From: an uncultured Marvinbryantia sp.
GTDB lineage: Bacteria; Bacillota; Clostridia; Lachnospirales; Lachnospiraceae
DNA length: 44,398 nt
Reading direction: 5' to 3'
Assembly (NCBI GenBank): GCA_934373455.1
Contig: CAKRON010000013.1
Span: forward strand, 1-44,398
This document shows, in pieces, positions 1 through 7,885 of the stretch (position 1 is the stretch's first letter; each line of letters opens with the position of its first letter). The position numbers and the translations under genes were made by a program. The notes below the pieces were generated by a model that was not told the DNA's origin, did no database searches, and saw nothing but the letters and a program-made list of their open reading frames with translations.

Positions 1-760
1 GCCCTGGTCGCTGTAAAACAGATCCTGTTTTATCATATTCAGTCAACTGCCGGAATATCCATGGATTTCCTCTGCTAGCCCGGCCGATCATCACACCGTC
101 ACACCCTGTTTCTTCCATCATTTTATGTGCAGAGACAGGATCTGTTACATCTCCATTTCCTATGACCGGTACACTGACTGCTTCTTTTACCTGACGAATG
201 ATATCCCAGTCCGCCCATCCGGAGTAATATTGTTCTCTGGTTCTTCCATGCACTGCAATTGCAGCTGCGCCTGCATCTTCCAGGTATTTTGCCATCTCCA
301 CGGCATTTATATGCGCATCATCAAAACCTTTGCGAATTTTCACTGTCAAAGGTTTTTGAATTGCCCTGGATGTTTTTCTTACAATCTCTGCTGCCAGATG
401 TGGATTCTTCATCAATGCAGAACCTTCTCCATTATTTACAACTTTAGGTACCGGGCATCCCATATTCAGATCCAGAATATCAAATGGACGTTCTTCAATC
501 TGTGCCGCCATCTCTGCAATCAAATCCGGTTCACTCCCAAATAACTGCATCGATACCGGGCGCTCCCTTTCTTCGATTTCCATTAATTTTTCAGTATTTT
601 TATTATGAAAAGAAATGGCCTTTGCGCTGACCATCTCCATACAGATCAGTCCCGCTCCCATTTCTTTGCAAAGCAAACGAAATGGCAGGTCCGTTACACC
701 TGCCATAGGAGCTAAAATATAAGGATTATCCAGTTTTACATTCCCGATTTTTAATTCCAT
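1..760 (-). CDS. dusB: tRNA-dihydrouridine synthase (DusB type), 3' end outside the window
   Basis: Reduces uridine to dihydrouridine in the tRNA D-loop using FMN and NAD(P)H. The reading frame starts at the ATG at 760-758 after a GAGGAG Shine-Dalgarno and runs open off the left edge, giving about 253 residues without a stop. Visible family marks are the N-terminal segment LAPMAGVTDLPFR that binds FMN, the block DLNMGCPVPKVV carrying the catalytic Cys, the segment TVKIRKGFDD, AVHGRTREQ, and IGNGDV followed by IGRASRGNPW. This order is that of the TIM-barrel Dus family, and the sequence is closest to DusB of Gram-positives. The start codon lies two bases after the stop of the upstream gene, so the two are probably translated from one message. 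Confidence 0.93.
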   Translation of the reverse strand, partial: MELKIGNVKLDNPYILAPMAGVTDLPFRLLCKEMGAGLICMEMVSAKAISFHNKNTEKLMEIEERERPVSMQLFGSEPDLIAEMAAQIEERPFDILDLNMGCPVPKVVNNGEGSALMKNPHLAAEIVRKTSRAIQKPLTVKIRKGFDDAHINAVEMAKYLEDAGAAAIAVHGRTREQYYSGWADWDIIRQVKEAVSVPVIGNGDVTDPVSAHKMMEETGCDGVMIGRASRGNPWIFRQLTEYDKTGSVLQRPG

Positions 761-762
761 TC

Positions 763-1125
763 TTACTCCTCATCCGTCGCCAGAGCAGCTACATCCATTC
801 CAAGAATTGCCACTTTATAATATAATTCCAATGACTGCAGAAATTCTGATTTGGTTCTCTGAAGTTCACGAATTTTGAGAACGCTTCCGATTTCATCATA
901 GCTGAAATCATTTTCTTCCGCTTCTGTGTGAAAGCAAAGCTCCCCTTCTTCATTAAATTCCAATGTCAGCACGCCTCCCACATCATTTGTGTAAAGCACA
1001 CACATAATCTTCAGTTCATCTTTTATCTGATCCGGCAGAGCCTGAAATTCATCATTTAAATAGAATTTCTCTGTGTAGGCACTTGCTCCGCAAAGTACTG
1101 TCTTTTCCTGCTTTTTCTGTTCCAT
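763..1125 (-). CDS. small acidic conserved protein (possibly the DUF6145 family)
   Basis: A 120-residue cytosolic protein without membrane segments or a known catalytic motif. It is acidic, with several Glu/Asp runs in the middle and a C-terminal helix that contains a conserved-looking YYKVAILGMD segment. I believe it belongs to a family of Lachnospiraceae proteins of unknown function (DUF6145), but that name is from memory and cannot be checked here. It sits tightly between birA (13 bp upstream) and dusB (2 bp downstream), so it is part of the birA-dusB transcription unit. No function can be given. Confidence 0.8.
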   Translation of the reverse strand: MEQKKQEKTVLCGASAYTEKFYLNDEFQALPDQIKDELKIMCVLYTNDVGGVLTLEFNEEGELCFHTEAEENDFSYDEIGSVLKIRELQRTKSEFLQSLELYYKVAILGMDVAALATDEE

Positions 1126-1138
1126 ATTCTAACCTCAT

Positions 1139-2119
1139 CTATACATAATTATAAACGCCTCTGACCGATACTTCTCCGGCATAAACCTTTACTACGCTGC
1201 CGTCTTCTTTCTCTACCAGAAGTTGTCCCATTTCATCGATTCCACGGGCAATTCCTGTATATTCATGTCCCGGTTCCAGGACACGTACCGCTTTGTCCTG
1301 ATTTACCAGGAGCTCCTGATAATCTTCCCGCAGTAATGTCATATCTCCATACTCCATAAAACGGTCATAAAAATCTTCAAATGCCTCCATATAAGCACAG
1401 ATGATGGCTGCCCGGTCTACTTTTTCTCCTTTTTCGAGGATCAGTGATGTCGCTGTATCTTTGATCTCATCTGGAAATTCTGTCACATTTGCATTGATAC
1501 CTGTTCCAATTACAATATAATGAATGGCACCAAGCTCCATACTCATCTCTGTCAAGGTTCCGGAAATCTTTTTTCCATCTATGACCACATCATTTGGCCA
1601 TTTGATCTTCACATCCAGTCCGGTGACTTCTTTAACACTTCTTGCCACAGCCATCCCTGCTACCAGTGTCATCATGGATGCCTTCTCCGGTGCAAGTGTC
1701 GGACGTACCAGAATACTCATTGCGATCGCTGTTCCATGAGGTGTTACCCAACTCCGTCCTCTCCTGCCCTTTCCTCCGGACTGATAATCTGCAACAGCAA
1801 GTGTTCCGTGAGGTGCACCGTCTTCTGCCAGTTTTTTTATATAATCATTCGTAGAATCGACTGTGTCCAGACAGAATAAATTCCTGCCTGCCCACTTCGT
1901 GTGCATCCGGCTCTCCAACTCTATTTTCGAAATACTGTCCGGATACCCGCAAAGGCGGTACCCTTTATTCTGTACCGCCTCTATCTGATATCCTTCATTC
2001 TTTAACTGATTGATACCTTTCCAGACCGCCGTTCTGCTTACGCCAAAACGCTCACAGAGTTCCTGTCCGGATATATGCCCTTCTGTATCTCGAAGGGCAC
2101 TTAGAATTTCACTTTTCAT
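1139..2119 (-). CDS. birA: bifunctional biotin-protein ligase and biotin operon repressor
   Basis: Makes biotinyl-AMP and transfers biotin to a lysine of carboxylase/decarboxylase carrier domains; in family members with an N-terminal winged helix it also represses biotin genes. The 326 residues split into an HTH domain at about 1-60 ([20 protein letters not shown]) and the ligase domain after residue 75. The biotin/AMP-binding loop [10 protein letters not shown] lies at 115-124 and KWPNDV at 173-178. A C-terminal SH3-like domain covers the last 50 residues. The start ATG overlaps the argF stop (ATGA), so the two genes are translationally coupled. No biotin biosynthesis gene is nearby, so its operator targets must lie elsewhere. 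Confidence 0.95.
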   Translation of the reverse strand: MKSEILSALRDTEGHISGQELCERFGVSRTAVWKGINQLKNEGYQIEAVQNKGYRLCGYPDSISKIELESRMHTKWAGRNLFCLDTVDSTNDYIKKLAEDGAPHGTLAVADYQSGGKGRRGRSWVTPHGTAIAMSILVRPTLAPEKASMMTLVAGMAVARSVKEVTGLDVKIKWPNDVVIDGKKISGTLTEMSMELGAIHYIVIGTGINANVTEFPDEIKDTATSLILEKGEKVDRAAIICAYMEAFEDFYDRFMEYGDMTLLREDYQELLVNQDKAVRVLEPGHEYTGIARGIDEMGQLLVEKEDGSVVKVYAGEVSVRGVYNYV

Positions 2120-3111
2120 GCTTCTTCACCCAATGTTGCTACCATAACCGCTTTGATTGTATGCATTCTATTCTCTGCTTCATCGAATACTTTGGACTGT
2201 GGAGATTCAAATACTTCGTCTGTCACTTCCATCTCAGTCAGCTGATACTTTTCGCCCATCTGCTTTCCGATTTTTGTCTTCAGGTCATGAAATGCCGGCA
2301 GACAATGCAGGAAGATTGCTTTTTCTCCTGCGTTTTCCATTACTTCTTTCGTTACTCTGTATGGGGAAAGATCTTTAATACGTTTCTCCCATACTTCATC
2401 CGGCTCGCCCATGGATACCCATACATCGGTGTAGATCACATCTGCATCCTTTGTTCCGGCTTTCACATCTTCAGTCAGTGTGATGGTTGCGCCTGATTCT
2501 TTTGCATATCCTTCACAGGTCTTTACCAGTTCTTCATTCGGGAAATATTCTTTGGTAGTGCATGCTACAAAATCGAGTCCCAGTTTTGCGCAGACAATCA
2601 TCAGTGAATTGCCCATGTTATATCTGGCATCCCCCATGTAAACCAGCTTTCTGCCTTTCAGGTCTCCAAAATGCTCTCTGATTGTCAGCATGTCTGCTAG
2701 CATCTGTGTCGGATGATATTCATTGGTCAGTCCGTTCCATACCGGAACACCTGCATATTTAGCCAGTTCTTCTACGATCTCCTGACCATAACCACGATAT
2801 TCAATTCCTTCAAACATTCTGCCAAGAACACGTGCTGTATCGGCAATGCTTTCTTTTTTGCCAATCTGAGATCCGGTCGGATCCAGATAGGTGCAGCCCA
2901 TTCCAAGATCGTGTGCCGCTACTTCAAACGCACAGCGGGTACGAGTACTTGTTTTTTCGAAAATCAAAGCAATATTTTTTCCTCTGTAGTGATCTACCGG
3001 AATTCCTTTTTTCTTTTTATCTTTTAAATCTGCTGCCAGATCCAGCATATAGGTAATCTCTTCTGGTGTAAAATCTTTCAGTGTTAAAAAATTACGTCCT
3101 TTTAAATTCAT
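2116..3111 (-). CDS. argF: ornithine carbamoyltransferase
   Basis: Condenses ornithine and carbamoyl phosphate to citrulline in the cytosol; in fermenters the same enzyme (ArcB) can run backwards in the arginine deiminase pathway. The 331-residue protein has the carbamoyl-phosphate motif STRTR at 55-59, HPTQ at 133-136, the ornithine-binding WVSMGE near 231-236 and HCLPA at 269-273. Its length and sequence resemble the longer ArgI/ArcB type more than the short Bacillus ArgF. No arginine biosynthesis or arcA/arcC genes are adjacent, so the direction used in the cell is not settled by context. It starts at an ATG after AGGAAAG, 29 bp downstream of the SPFH gene, and overlaps birA by 4 bp. Confidence 0.95.
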   Translation of the reverse strand: MNLKGRNFLTLKDFTPEEITYMLDLAADLKDKKKKGIPVDHYRGKNIALIFEKTSTRTRCAFEVAAHDLGMGCTYLDPTGSQIGKKESIADTARVLGRMFEGIEYRGYGQEIVEELAKYAGVPVWNGLTNEYHPTQMLADMLTIREHFGDLKGRKLVYMGDARYNMGNSLMIVCAKLGLDFVACTTKEYFPNEELVKTCEGYAKESGATITLTEDVKAGTKDADVIYTDVWVSMGEPDEVWEKRIKDLSPYRVTKEVMENAGEKAIFLHCLPAFHDLKTKIGKQMGEKYQLTEMEVTDEVFESPQSKVFDEAENRMHTIKAVMVATLGEEA

Positions 3112-3140
3112 CTTTCCTAACCTTCTATTATCGTACTATT

Positions 3141-4058
3141 CTATGCTTCTTTTGCCACTTCTACTGCTGCCTTGATACTTCCTGCCAAGTTCTGCATCTC
3201 AGATGGAATGATAATCTTGGTTGCCTGTCCATCTGCAATCTTCGCCATTGCTTCAAAGCTCTTTAATGTCAATACACTTTCATCTGCACCTGCTTCTTTC
3301 AGGAATCGGATACCGTCTGCATTCGCTTTCTGCACTTTCATAATTGCTTCAGCCTGACCTTCTGCTTCCTGGATCATCTTTTCCTTCTCTGCTTCCGCTC
3401 TTAAAATCGCAGATTCTTTTGCAGCCTGCGCATCCAGAATCATCGCTTCTTTTTTACCTTCAGCTACAAGAATGGCTGACTTCTTTTCACCTTCTGCTAC
3501 CAGGATGGTTTCACGTCTTTCACGCTCTGCCTTCATCTGTTTTTCCATAGCTTCCTGAATAGCTGCCGGAGGGATAATATTTTTCAGTTCAACACGATTT
3601 ACTTTAATGCCCCAAGGGTCTGTTGCCACGTCCAAAGATGATCTCATCTTTGTATTAATCGTCTCTCTGGAAGTAAGGGTCTCATCCAGTTCCAAATCAC
3701 CGATGATATTTCTCAGCGTTGTTGCTGTCAGATTCTCAATCGCCATGATCGGATTCTCTACACCGTATGTGTATAACTTTGGATCTGTAATCTGGAAAAA
3801 TACAACCGTATCAATCTGCATGGTAACATTATCTTTTGTAATCACTGGCTGTGGAGGGAAATCCACTACCTGTTCTTTCAATACAACTTTCTTGGCTACG
3901 CGGTCAAGAATCGGGACCTTAAAATGCAGTCCTACATTCCATGTCGCTTTGTATCCTCCAAGACGTTCTACTACCATCGCCTGAGCCTGTGGTACAACTC
4001 TGATATTTCTTGCCAGTAATAATAATATAACGATAAGAATGATTATTGCAATTCCCAT
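3141..4058 (-). CDS. SPFH/band-7 (stomatin/QmcA-like) membrane scaffold protein
   Basis: A 305-residue flotillin/stomatin-type protein. An N-terminal membrane segment at about 2-20 (hydrophobic Ile/Leu run) is followed by the band-7 domain at about 25-180, then a long Ala/Glu/Lys-rich coiled coil at roughly 175-250 with repeats of the type LVAEGEKKSAI and a short C-terminal tail. Such proteins oligomerise on the inner face of the membrane, organise microdomains and often regulate proteases. The gene begins directly after an nfeD gene (the nfeD stop lies inside the ribosome-binding region), the classic NfeD-SPFH pair, which supports a shared membrane role. The exact function in this organism is unknown. 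Confidence 0.93.
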   Translation of the reverse strand: MGIAIIILIVILLLLARNIRVVPQAQAMVVERLGGYKATWNVGLHFKVPILDRVAKKVVLKEQVVDFPPQPVITKDNVTMQIDTVVFFQITDPKLYTYGVENPIMAIENLTATTLRNIIGDLELDETLTSRETINTKMRSSLDVATDPWGIKVNRVELKNIIPPAAIQEAMEKQMKAERERRETILVAEGEKKSAILVAEGKKEAMILDAQAAKESAILRAEAEKEKMIQEAEGQAEAIMKVQKANADGIRFLKEAGADESVLTLKSFEAMAKIADGQATKIIIPSEMQNLAGSIKAAVEVAKEA

Positions 4059-4059
4059 A

Positions 4060-4509
4060 TTAATTGTTCTCCTTTTCTTTTACAATTAGTTTCACGCCTT
4101 CAATTGCACATATTTCGACAATTTTATCCTTTGCAATTCTCTCTTCCTGATTCCTGGATCTTGCTGTCCACTCCATTCCTCTGACCAGTACTTTACCGGC
4201 TGCTCTGAGATTATCTATCTCTTCCAGAACAATCCCTTCCATTCCAATCAGTTCGTCCACATTCGTAGATACACGGCCTTTATTCACATATTTTACCGCA
4301 AACGGTCTTGTGAAAAACAGTAATAAAAAGGAAACTGCAACAAATGCCATCATCTGGGGCCAGAAACCCAGTCCACATACATTTGCAATCAGCCCTGCCA
4401 ATGCTCCGCCTGCAAACCATATCGTAGTCAGTCCCATTGTCAGTAATTCTATTACCAGCAGCAGAATAAACAATATCATCCAGTAAACCGGTAACATTAC
4501 AAAATCCAT
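4060..4509 (-). CDS. NfeD-family membrane protein
   Basis: A 149-residue short NfeD. About three hydrophobic segments lie in residues 5-85 (the first very Leu/Ile rich), and the rest forms the small OB-fold NfeD domain with a typical IGMEGIVLEEI segment and a VRGMEWTARS segment. Short NfeD proteins act with a neighbouring SPFH protein at the membrane, and the SPFH gene follows here within one base. The start ATG follows AAGGGGGATAAAA. A TATAAT with an upstream TG (extended -10) lies about 25 bp before the start, immediately behind the terminator of the upstream cell-wall hydrolase gene, so this is probably the first gene of the unit that runs through to dusB. Confidence 0.9.
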   Translation of the reverse strand: MDFVMLPVYWMILFILLLVIELLTMGLTTIWFAGGALAGLIANVCGLGFWPQMMAFVAVSFLLLFFTRPFAVKYVNKGRVSTNVDELIGMEGIVLEEIDNLRAAGKVLVRGMEWTARSRNQEERIAKDKIVEICAIEGVKLIVKEKENN

Positions 4510-4532
4510 TTTTATCCCCCTTTCTTCAGCCG

Positions 4533-4540
4533 ATTATATC
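4533..4540 (-). promoter_or_regulatory. extended -10 promoter of the nfeD-dusB unit
   Basis: On the minus strand TGATATAAT (TGn plus TATAAT) lies about 25 bp upstream of the nfeD start. No good -35 is visible, because the upstream DNA is the U-tract and stem of the preceding terminator. An extended -10 promoter would explain this arrangement. Confidence 0.5.
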
Positions 4541-4548
4541 ATATCAAT

Positions 4549-4585
4549 AAAAAAAATACCATACCTATGTATCAGGTATGGTATT
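4549..4585 (-). terminator. intrinsic terminator of the SleB-type hydrolase gene
   Basis: On the minus strand the arms AATACCATACCT and AGGTATGGTATT form a perfect 12-bp stem with a 7-base loop, followed by a run of T residues. It lies 18 bp after the stop codon of the hydrolase gene. Confidence 0.9.
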
Positions 4586-4602
4586 CATATGATCTGTATT
4601 TT

Positions 4603-5871
4603 TTAATAGAACTGATGATCTCCGATCTTTGTTCCTTTTCCGGAACCTGTATTGAAGTAAAGTGCTCCTCCAACCGTTCCTTCTCCGTTCATAGCTGCAA
4701 GCGCTGCATCATAACAGTCACTTGGCGCACTTCCGATCACGCCTGCCAGCTGTCCACTGTATGCCGGTGTAAACTGACCGCTTTCATAAATAACGTCATG
4801 AATTGAATTTGCAAAAGATCCGCTTGCTACACGATTCATAACTACCTGTCCAACTGCAATCTTACCTTCCATCGGCTGATTACCTGCTTCGCAATAAATC
4901 AGTGCTGCAAGGAGATCCAGATCACTGCTGCTGATATCAGATGAACTGCTCTCTGTGCTCTCAGTCTCTGGTGCTGTGTATTCTGTCTCTGGTTCGGTAT
5001 ATTCTGTCTCTGGTGCATAATACTCTGTCTCTTCTGGATAATAATCCGTCTCTGGAACAGTATATTCGCTCTCTTCTGTGTAATATCCATTATCCGGTGT
5101 CGTGTACTCGGTCTCTGGTGCATAGTATTCTGTTTCTGATGTGTAGTCTGTTTCAGGTGCGTAATACTCTGTCTCTGGTGCATAATACTCAGTATCTGAT
5201 ACCGTATATTCTGTCTCCGGAACAGTATATTCTACGTCAGATGCACTGTTATCGTATCCTGTATCTGCTGCACTGCTGCTTTCTTCTGCTGATGCGTAAT
5301 ATGTATTCTGAGCTGAGCTGTCGTCTACAGACACTGCTCCATCTACTACCATCGTTGTTTCCACATCTTCTGCAGCCACATAAGCTTTCTCACCATCGTC
5401 TAACTGAATCTCTACCCAGTTGTCTGTGCTTCCGAGAATCTCGTATCCTTCTCCTTCATCCATATCTCCGATAATGGATGAAGTATCTTCATGATCTGCA
5501 AAAATCTTTACATCATCCCAGGCTGCTACGGCACCCTGTACACCATACACATTCTTCAGTTCGTCTGCTTTCTCATCAAAGGCAAGATATTCTGTCTTCA
5601 CATAACCTGTCTTATTTCCGACTTCTACCTTCGTCCAGTCAGAATTCATGCTTTCTACAATGACTCCACCAGCACTTGGTACATATCCAATAACAGCACT
5701 GTTATCGTCTGCGCTTTCGCGAATCAGTAACTCACTGCTTACATTGGCAACTGCTACATTCTTTCCACCACATCTGTTGCTGTCAACAGCCATAACTGCT
5801 GAAGATGACATCATAGAAAGTGTCAGGACTGTGGCAGTACTACAAATTGCTGCTTTTGTTCTGTTTTTCAT
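4603..5871 (-). CDS. secreted SH3-domain protein with Tyr/Glu repeat linker and SleB-type cell wall hydrolase domain
   Basis: A 422-residue exported peptidoglycan hydrolase candidate. Residues 1-29 form a signal peptide ending near AVMAVD. Two bacterial SH3 domains follow at about 37-100 and 110-175. Residues 180-313 are a low-complexity linker rich in Tyr, Glu, Thr and Pro with repeated units such as ETEYYAPETEY. The C-terminal domain, 314-422, has the hydrolase_2/SleB pattern: an IYCEAGNQPMEGKIAVGQVV segment with the conserved Glu, NRV, and a C-terminal IGDHQFY. Vegetative relatives cleave septal or side-wall peptidoglycan, while SleB itself acts on spore cortex; the linker and SH3 domains suggest a wall-attached vegetative enzyme. 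It is monocistronic, with its own promoter and terminator and a 130-base leader. Confidence 0.9.
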   Translation of the reverse strand: MKNRTKAAICSTATVLTLSMMSSSAVMAVDSNRCGGKNVAVANVSSELLIRESADDNSAVIGYVPSAGGVIVESMNSDWTKVEVGNKTGYVKTEYLAFDEKADELKNVYGVQGAVAAWDDVKIFADHEDTSSIIGDMDEGEGYEILGSTDNWVEIQLDDGEKAYVAAEDVETTMVVDGAVSVDDSSAQNTYYASAEESSSAADTGYDNSASDVEYTVPETEYTVSDTEYYAPETEYYAPETDYTSETEYYAPETEYTTPDNGYYTEESEYTVPETDYYPEETEYYAPETEYTEPETEYTAPETESTESSSSDISSSDLDLLAALIYCEAGNQPMEGKIAVGQVVMNRVASGSFANSIHDVIYESGQFTPAYSGQLAGVIGSAPSDCYDAALAAMNGEGTVGGALYFNTGSGKGTKIGDHQFY

Positions 5872-6006
5872 TACATAACCTCCGTATGTGCTTCTGTATT
5901 GGCTGCCCCCTGGCTGTTATTTTGCAACTCTTATTTATCGCCTCCGGCATTCTTTACATTTATTCGCACATATTATTACAATTTTGTTAAGAAATTTTAC
6001 AGTCCT

Positions 6007-6035
6007 ATTTTACGATAGTTAATATTCTTTGTCAA
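6007..6035 (-). promoter_or_regulatory. promoter of the SH3/SleB-type hydrolase gene
   Basis: TTGACA at 6035-6030 and TAAAAT at 6012-6007 on the minus strand with a 17-bp spacer. It implies a 5' leader of about 130 bases. The leader contains two small GC hairpins (GCCGGAGGC and GCCAGGGGGC) before the ribosome-binding site; I do not recognise a known riboswitch in it. Confidence 0.75.
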
Positions 6036-6052
6036 CCCCTAAAAATATACGA

Positions 6053-6083
6053 AAAAAAGCAGCTAATTCCGCTGCTTTTTTGC
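6053..6083 (-). terminator. terminator overlapping the rlmB-type stop codon
   Basis: On the minus strand AAAGCAGC, then a short loop holding the TAG stop codon, then GCTGCTTTTTTT forms a stem followed by a T-run. The 5' arm is coding sequence for the last residues of the methyltransferase, so stop codon and terminator are merged. Confidence 0.8.
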
Positions 6084-6836
6084 TTCATACATTAAGATTG
6101 CTGCTGCCACAGCTGCATTTAACGATTCCACCTGTCCATCCATTGGAATACGGATATAGATGTCTGCCTGCTGTGCCAGTTCATCTGTCAGACCATTTCC
6201 TTCATTTCCTATCAGGAATGCACAGCCTTTGCTGTAATCTTCCTGATAATATGCATTTTCCCCTTTCAAATGAGCTGCATACACCTGAATTCCCCGGTCT
6301 TTGATCTGTCTTAGAATCCCTGTTAAATCTTTTTCATAGATAAACGGCATACGATACAGGGAGCCCATAGTCGAGCGTACTGTCTTGGGATTGTAAATAT
6401 CTACTGTGTCAGAACTCATAATAATACCGTCCACACCTGCGCCCTCTGCAGTACGGAAAATTGTTCCCAGATTTCCGGGATCCTGAAGATTTTCCAGAAT
6501 CATTAAAAGAGGTCTGTCTTTCTTCAAAATCGTTTCTAAAGAATATTCCTGCTGTCTTACGATGCAAAGTATTCCCTGAGGAGTCTGGGTATCTGACACT
6601 GACGCAAATACCTTATCCGTCATAATCTCATAATGTACCTCTTTCACGGCATCTCTGTTTTCCTGCTTCTCCAGAAAACTTTCTGAAACATATGTCTGCA
6701 TAAGCCGTTCTTTCGGTACTTCACGAAACATCCGAATGCCTTCTACCACAAACGTCCCGGATTCACGACGAAGTTTTGCCTTCTTCATCAATTGAATCAG
6801 GTTCTTTACCTGTTTATTTGCTGTACTTTCTATCAT
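6063..6836 (-). CDS. SpoU/TrmH-family RNA 2'-O-methyltransferase
   Basis: A 257-residue SAM-dependent RNA ribose methyltransferase of the SPOUT fold, probably acting on 23S rRNA (RlmB-like or TsnR-like). Residues 1-90 form the small substrate-binding domain. The three SPOUT motifs are clear: NLQDPGNLGTIFRTAEGAGV (motif 1, with the catalytic Asn and Arg), FLIGNEGNGL (motif 2) and SLNAAVAAAILMYEA (motif 3), which together build the trefoil knot holding SAM. It begins 3 bp after the pfkA stop with little Shine-Dalgarno, so translation is probably coupled to pfkA. The specific nucleotide modified cannot be read from sequence. Confidence 0.9.
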   Translation of the reverse strand: MIESTANKQVKNLIQLMKKAKLRRESGTFVVEGIRMFREVPKERLMQTYVSESFLEKQENRDAVKEVHYEIMTDKVFASVSDTQTPQGILCIVRQQEYSLETILKKDRPLLMILENLQDPGNLGTIFRTAEGAGVDGIIMSSDTVDIYNPKTVRSTMGSLYRMPFIYEKDLTGILRQIKDRGIQVYAAHLKGENAYYQEDYSKGCAFLIGNEGNGLTDELAQQADIYIRIPMDGQVESLNAAVAAAILMYEAKKQRN

Positions 6837-6839
6837 ATC

Positions 6840-7814
6840 TTATACGGATAATGCTTTTGCTACCTCCCACATATATTCCGGCAGATCCTTCTGCATTGCC
6901 AGTGCTTCATCGATATCAAAATCAGTAAAGTCACCATGGCGATAACCGACTACTCGATTGGTTTTTCCTGCACAGAGCAGATCTGCTGCATACGCTCCCA
7001 TCATGGATGCATATACACGGTCTTTACAAGTCGGACTTCCGCCTCGCTGCATATGACCAAGAATCGTTGCTCTGGTCTCTACACCTGTTGCAGCCTGGAT
7101 ACGTCTTGCCATTGATGTAGAATGTCCGATACCTTCTGCGTTGATAATGATATGATGCTTCTTTCCACGCTTTCTGTTGCGAATGATATTATTAATCAGC
7201 TCCTGTTCATCATAATTATAACGTTCCGGAACCAGAATATCTTCTGCCCCATTGGCAATACCACAATATAACGCAATGTATCCTGCATGTCTTCCCATAA
7301 CTTCGATAATACTGCATCTCTCGTGAGAAGTGGATGTATCACGTACTTTATCGATTGCTTCCATGGCCGTATTAATGGCTGTATCAAAACCGATCGTATA
7401 TTCTGTACACGCAATATCAAGGTCAATTGTTCCCGGTACACCAATCGTATTGACGCCAAGGGCTGCCAGCTTCTGTGCTCCGGCAAAAGATCCGTCGCCT
7501 CCGATTACTACCAGACCGTCAATACCGTGCTTTTTACAAATTTCTGCACCTAATTTCTGACCTTCCTCAGTACGAAACTCTGTACATCTGGCAGTTCCAA
7601 GAATTGTACCGCCACGAGCGATGGTATCTGATACATCTCTGGCTGTCAGATCTCTGATTTCTTCATTTAACAGCCCGCTGTATCCCCGGTAAATGCCTTT
7701 TACTTTCTTGCCATTATAGATTGCCTTTCTGACTACCGCACGAATTGCTGCGTTCATTCCTGATGCATCACCGCCGCTGGTCAGCACACCAATTGTATTT
7801 ATTTCTTTTTCCAT
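6840..7814 (-). CDS. pfkA: ATP-dependent 6-phosphofructokinase
   Basis: Phosphorylates fructose 6-phosphate to fructose 1,6-bisphosphate, the committing step of glycolysis. 324 residues, close to the usual 320 of bacterial PfkA. GGDGS at 105-109 has Gly where PPi-dependent enzymes have Asp, and PGTID at 127-131 has Gly before Thr, both marks of the ATP-using type; the catalytic Asp is D131. EVMGRHAGYIA and a C-terminal GYRHGDF segment complete the family pattern. One variation is that the usual Asn after TID is Leu (PGTIDLDI). It starts at an ATG after GAGGAGGAG and lies between dnaE (71 bp) and the methyltransferase gene (3 bp), probably in one operon. Confidence 0.96.
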   Translation of the reverse strand: MEKEINTIGVLTSGGDASGMNAAIRAVVRKAIYNGKKVKGIYRGYSGLLNEEIRDLTARDVSDTIARGGTILGTARCTEFRTEEGQKLGAEICKKHGIDGLVVIGGDGSFAGAQKLAALGVNTIGVPGTIDLDIACTEYTIGFDTAINTAMEAIDKVRDTSTSHERCSIIEVMGRHAGYIALYCGIANGAEDILVPERYNYDEQELINNIIRNRKRGKKHHIIINAEGIGHSTSMARRIQAATGVETRATILGHMQRGGSPTCKDRVYASMMGAYAADLLCAGKTNRVVGYRHGDFTDFDIDEALAMQKDLPEYMWEVAKALSV

Positions 7815-7885
7815 GGTATCTCCTCCTCAAAAGGCTTTGCAGATTTTCACATTTTCCTATAGTGTAATTCATTTTTTTTGTATTT

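Noticed and set aside
5872..6007. c-di-AMP (ydaO) or c-di-GMP riboswitch before the wall hydrolase gene
   Set aside because: The position would fit, but the conserved core sequences of neither class are visible in the 130-base leader.
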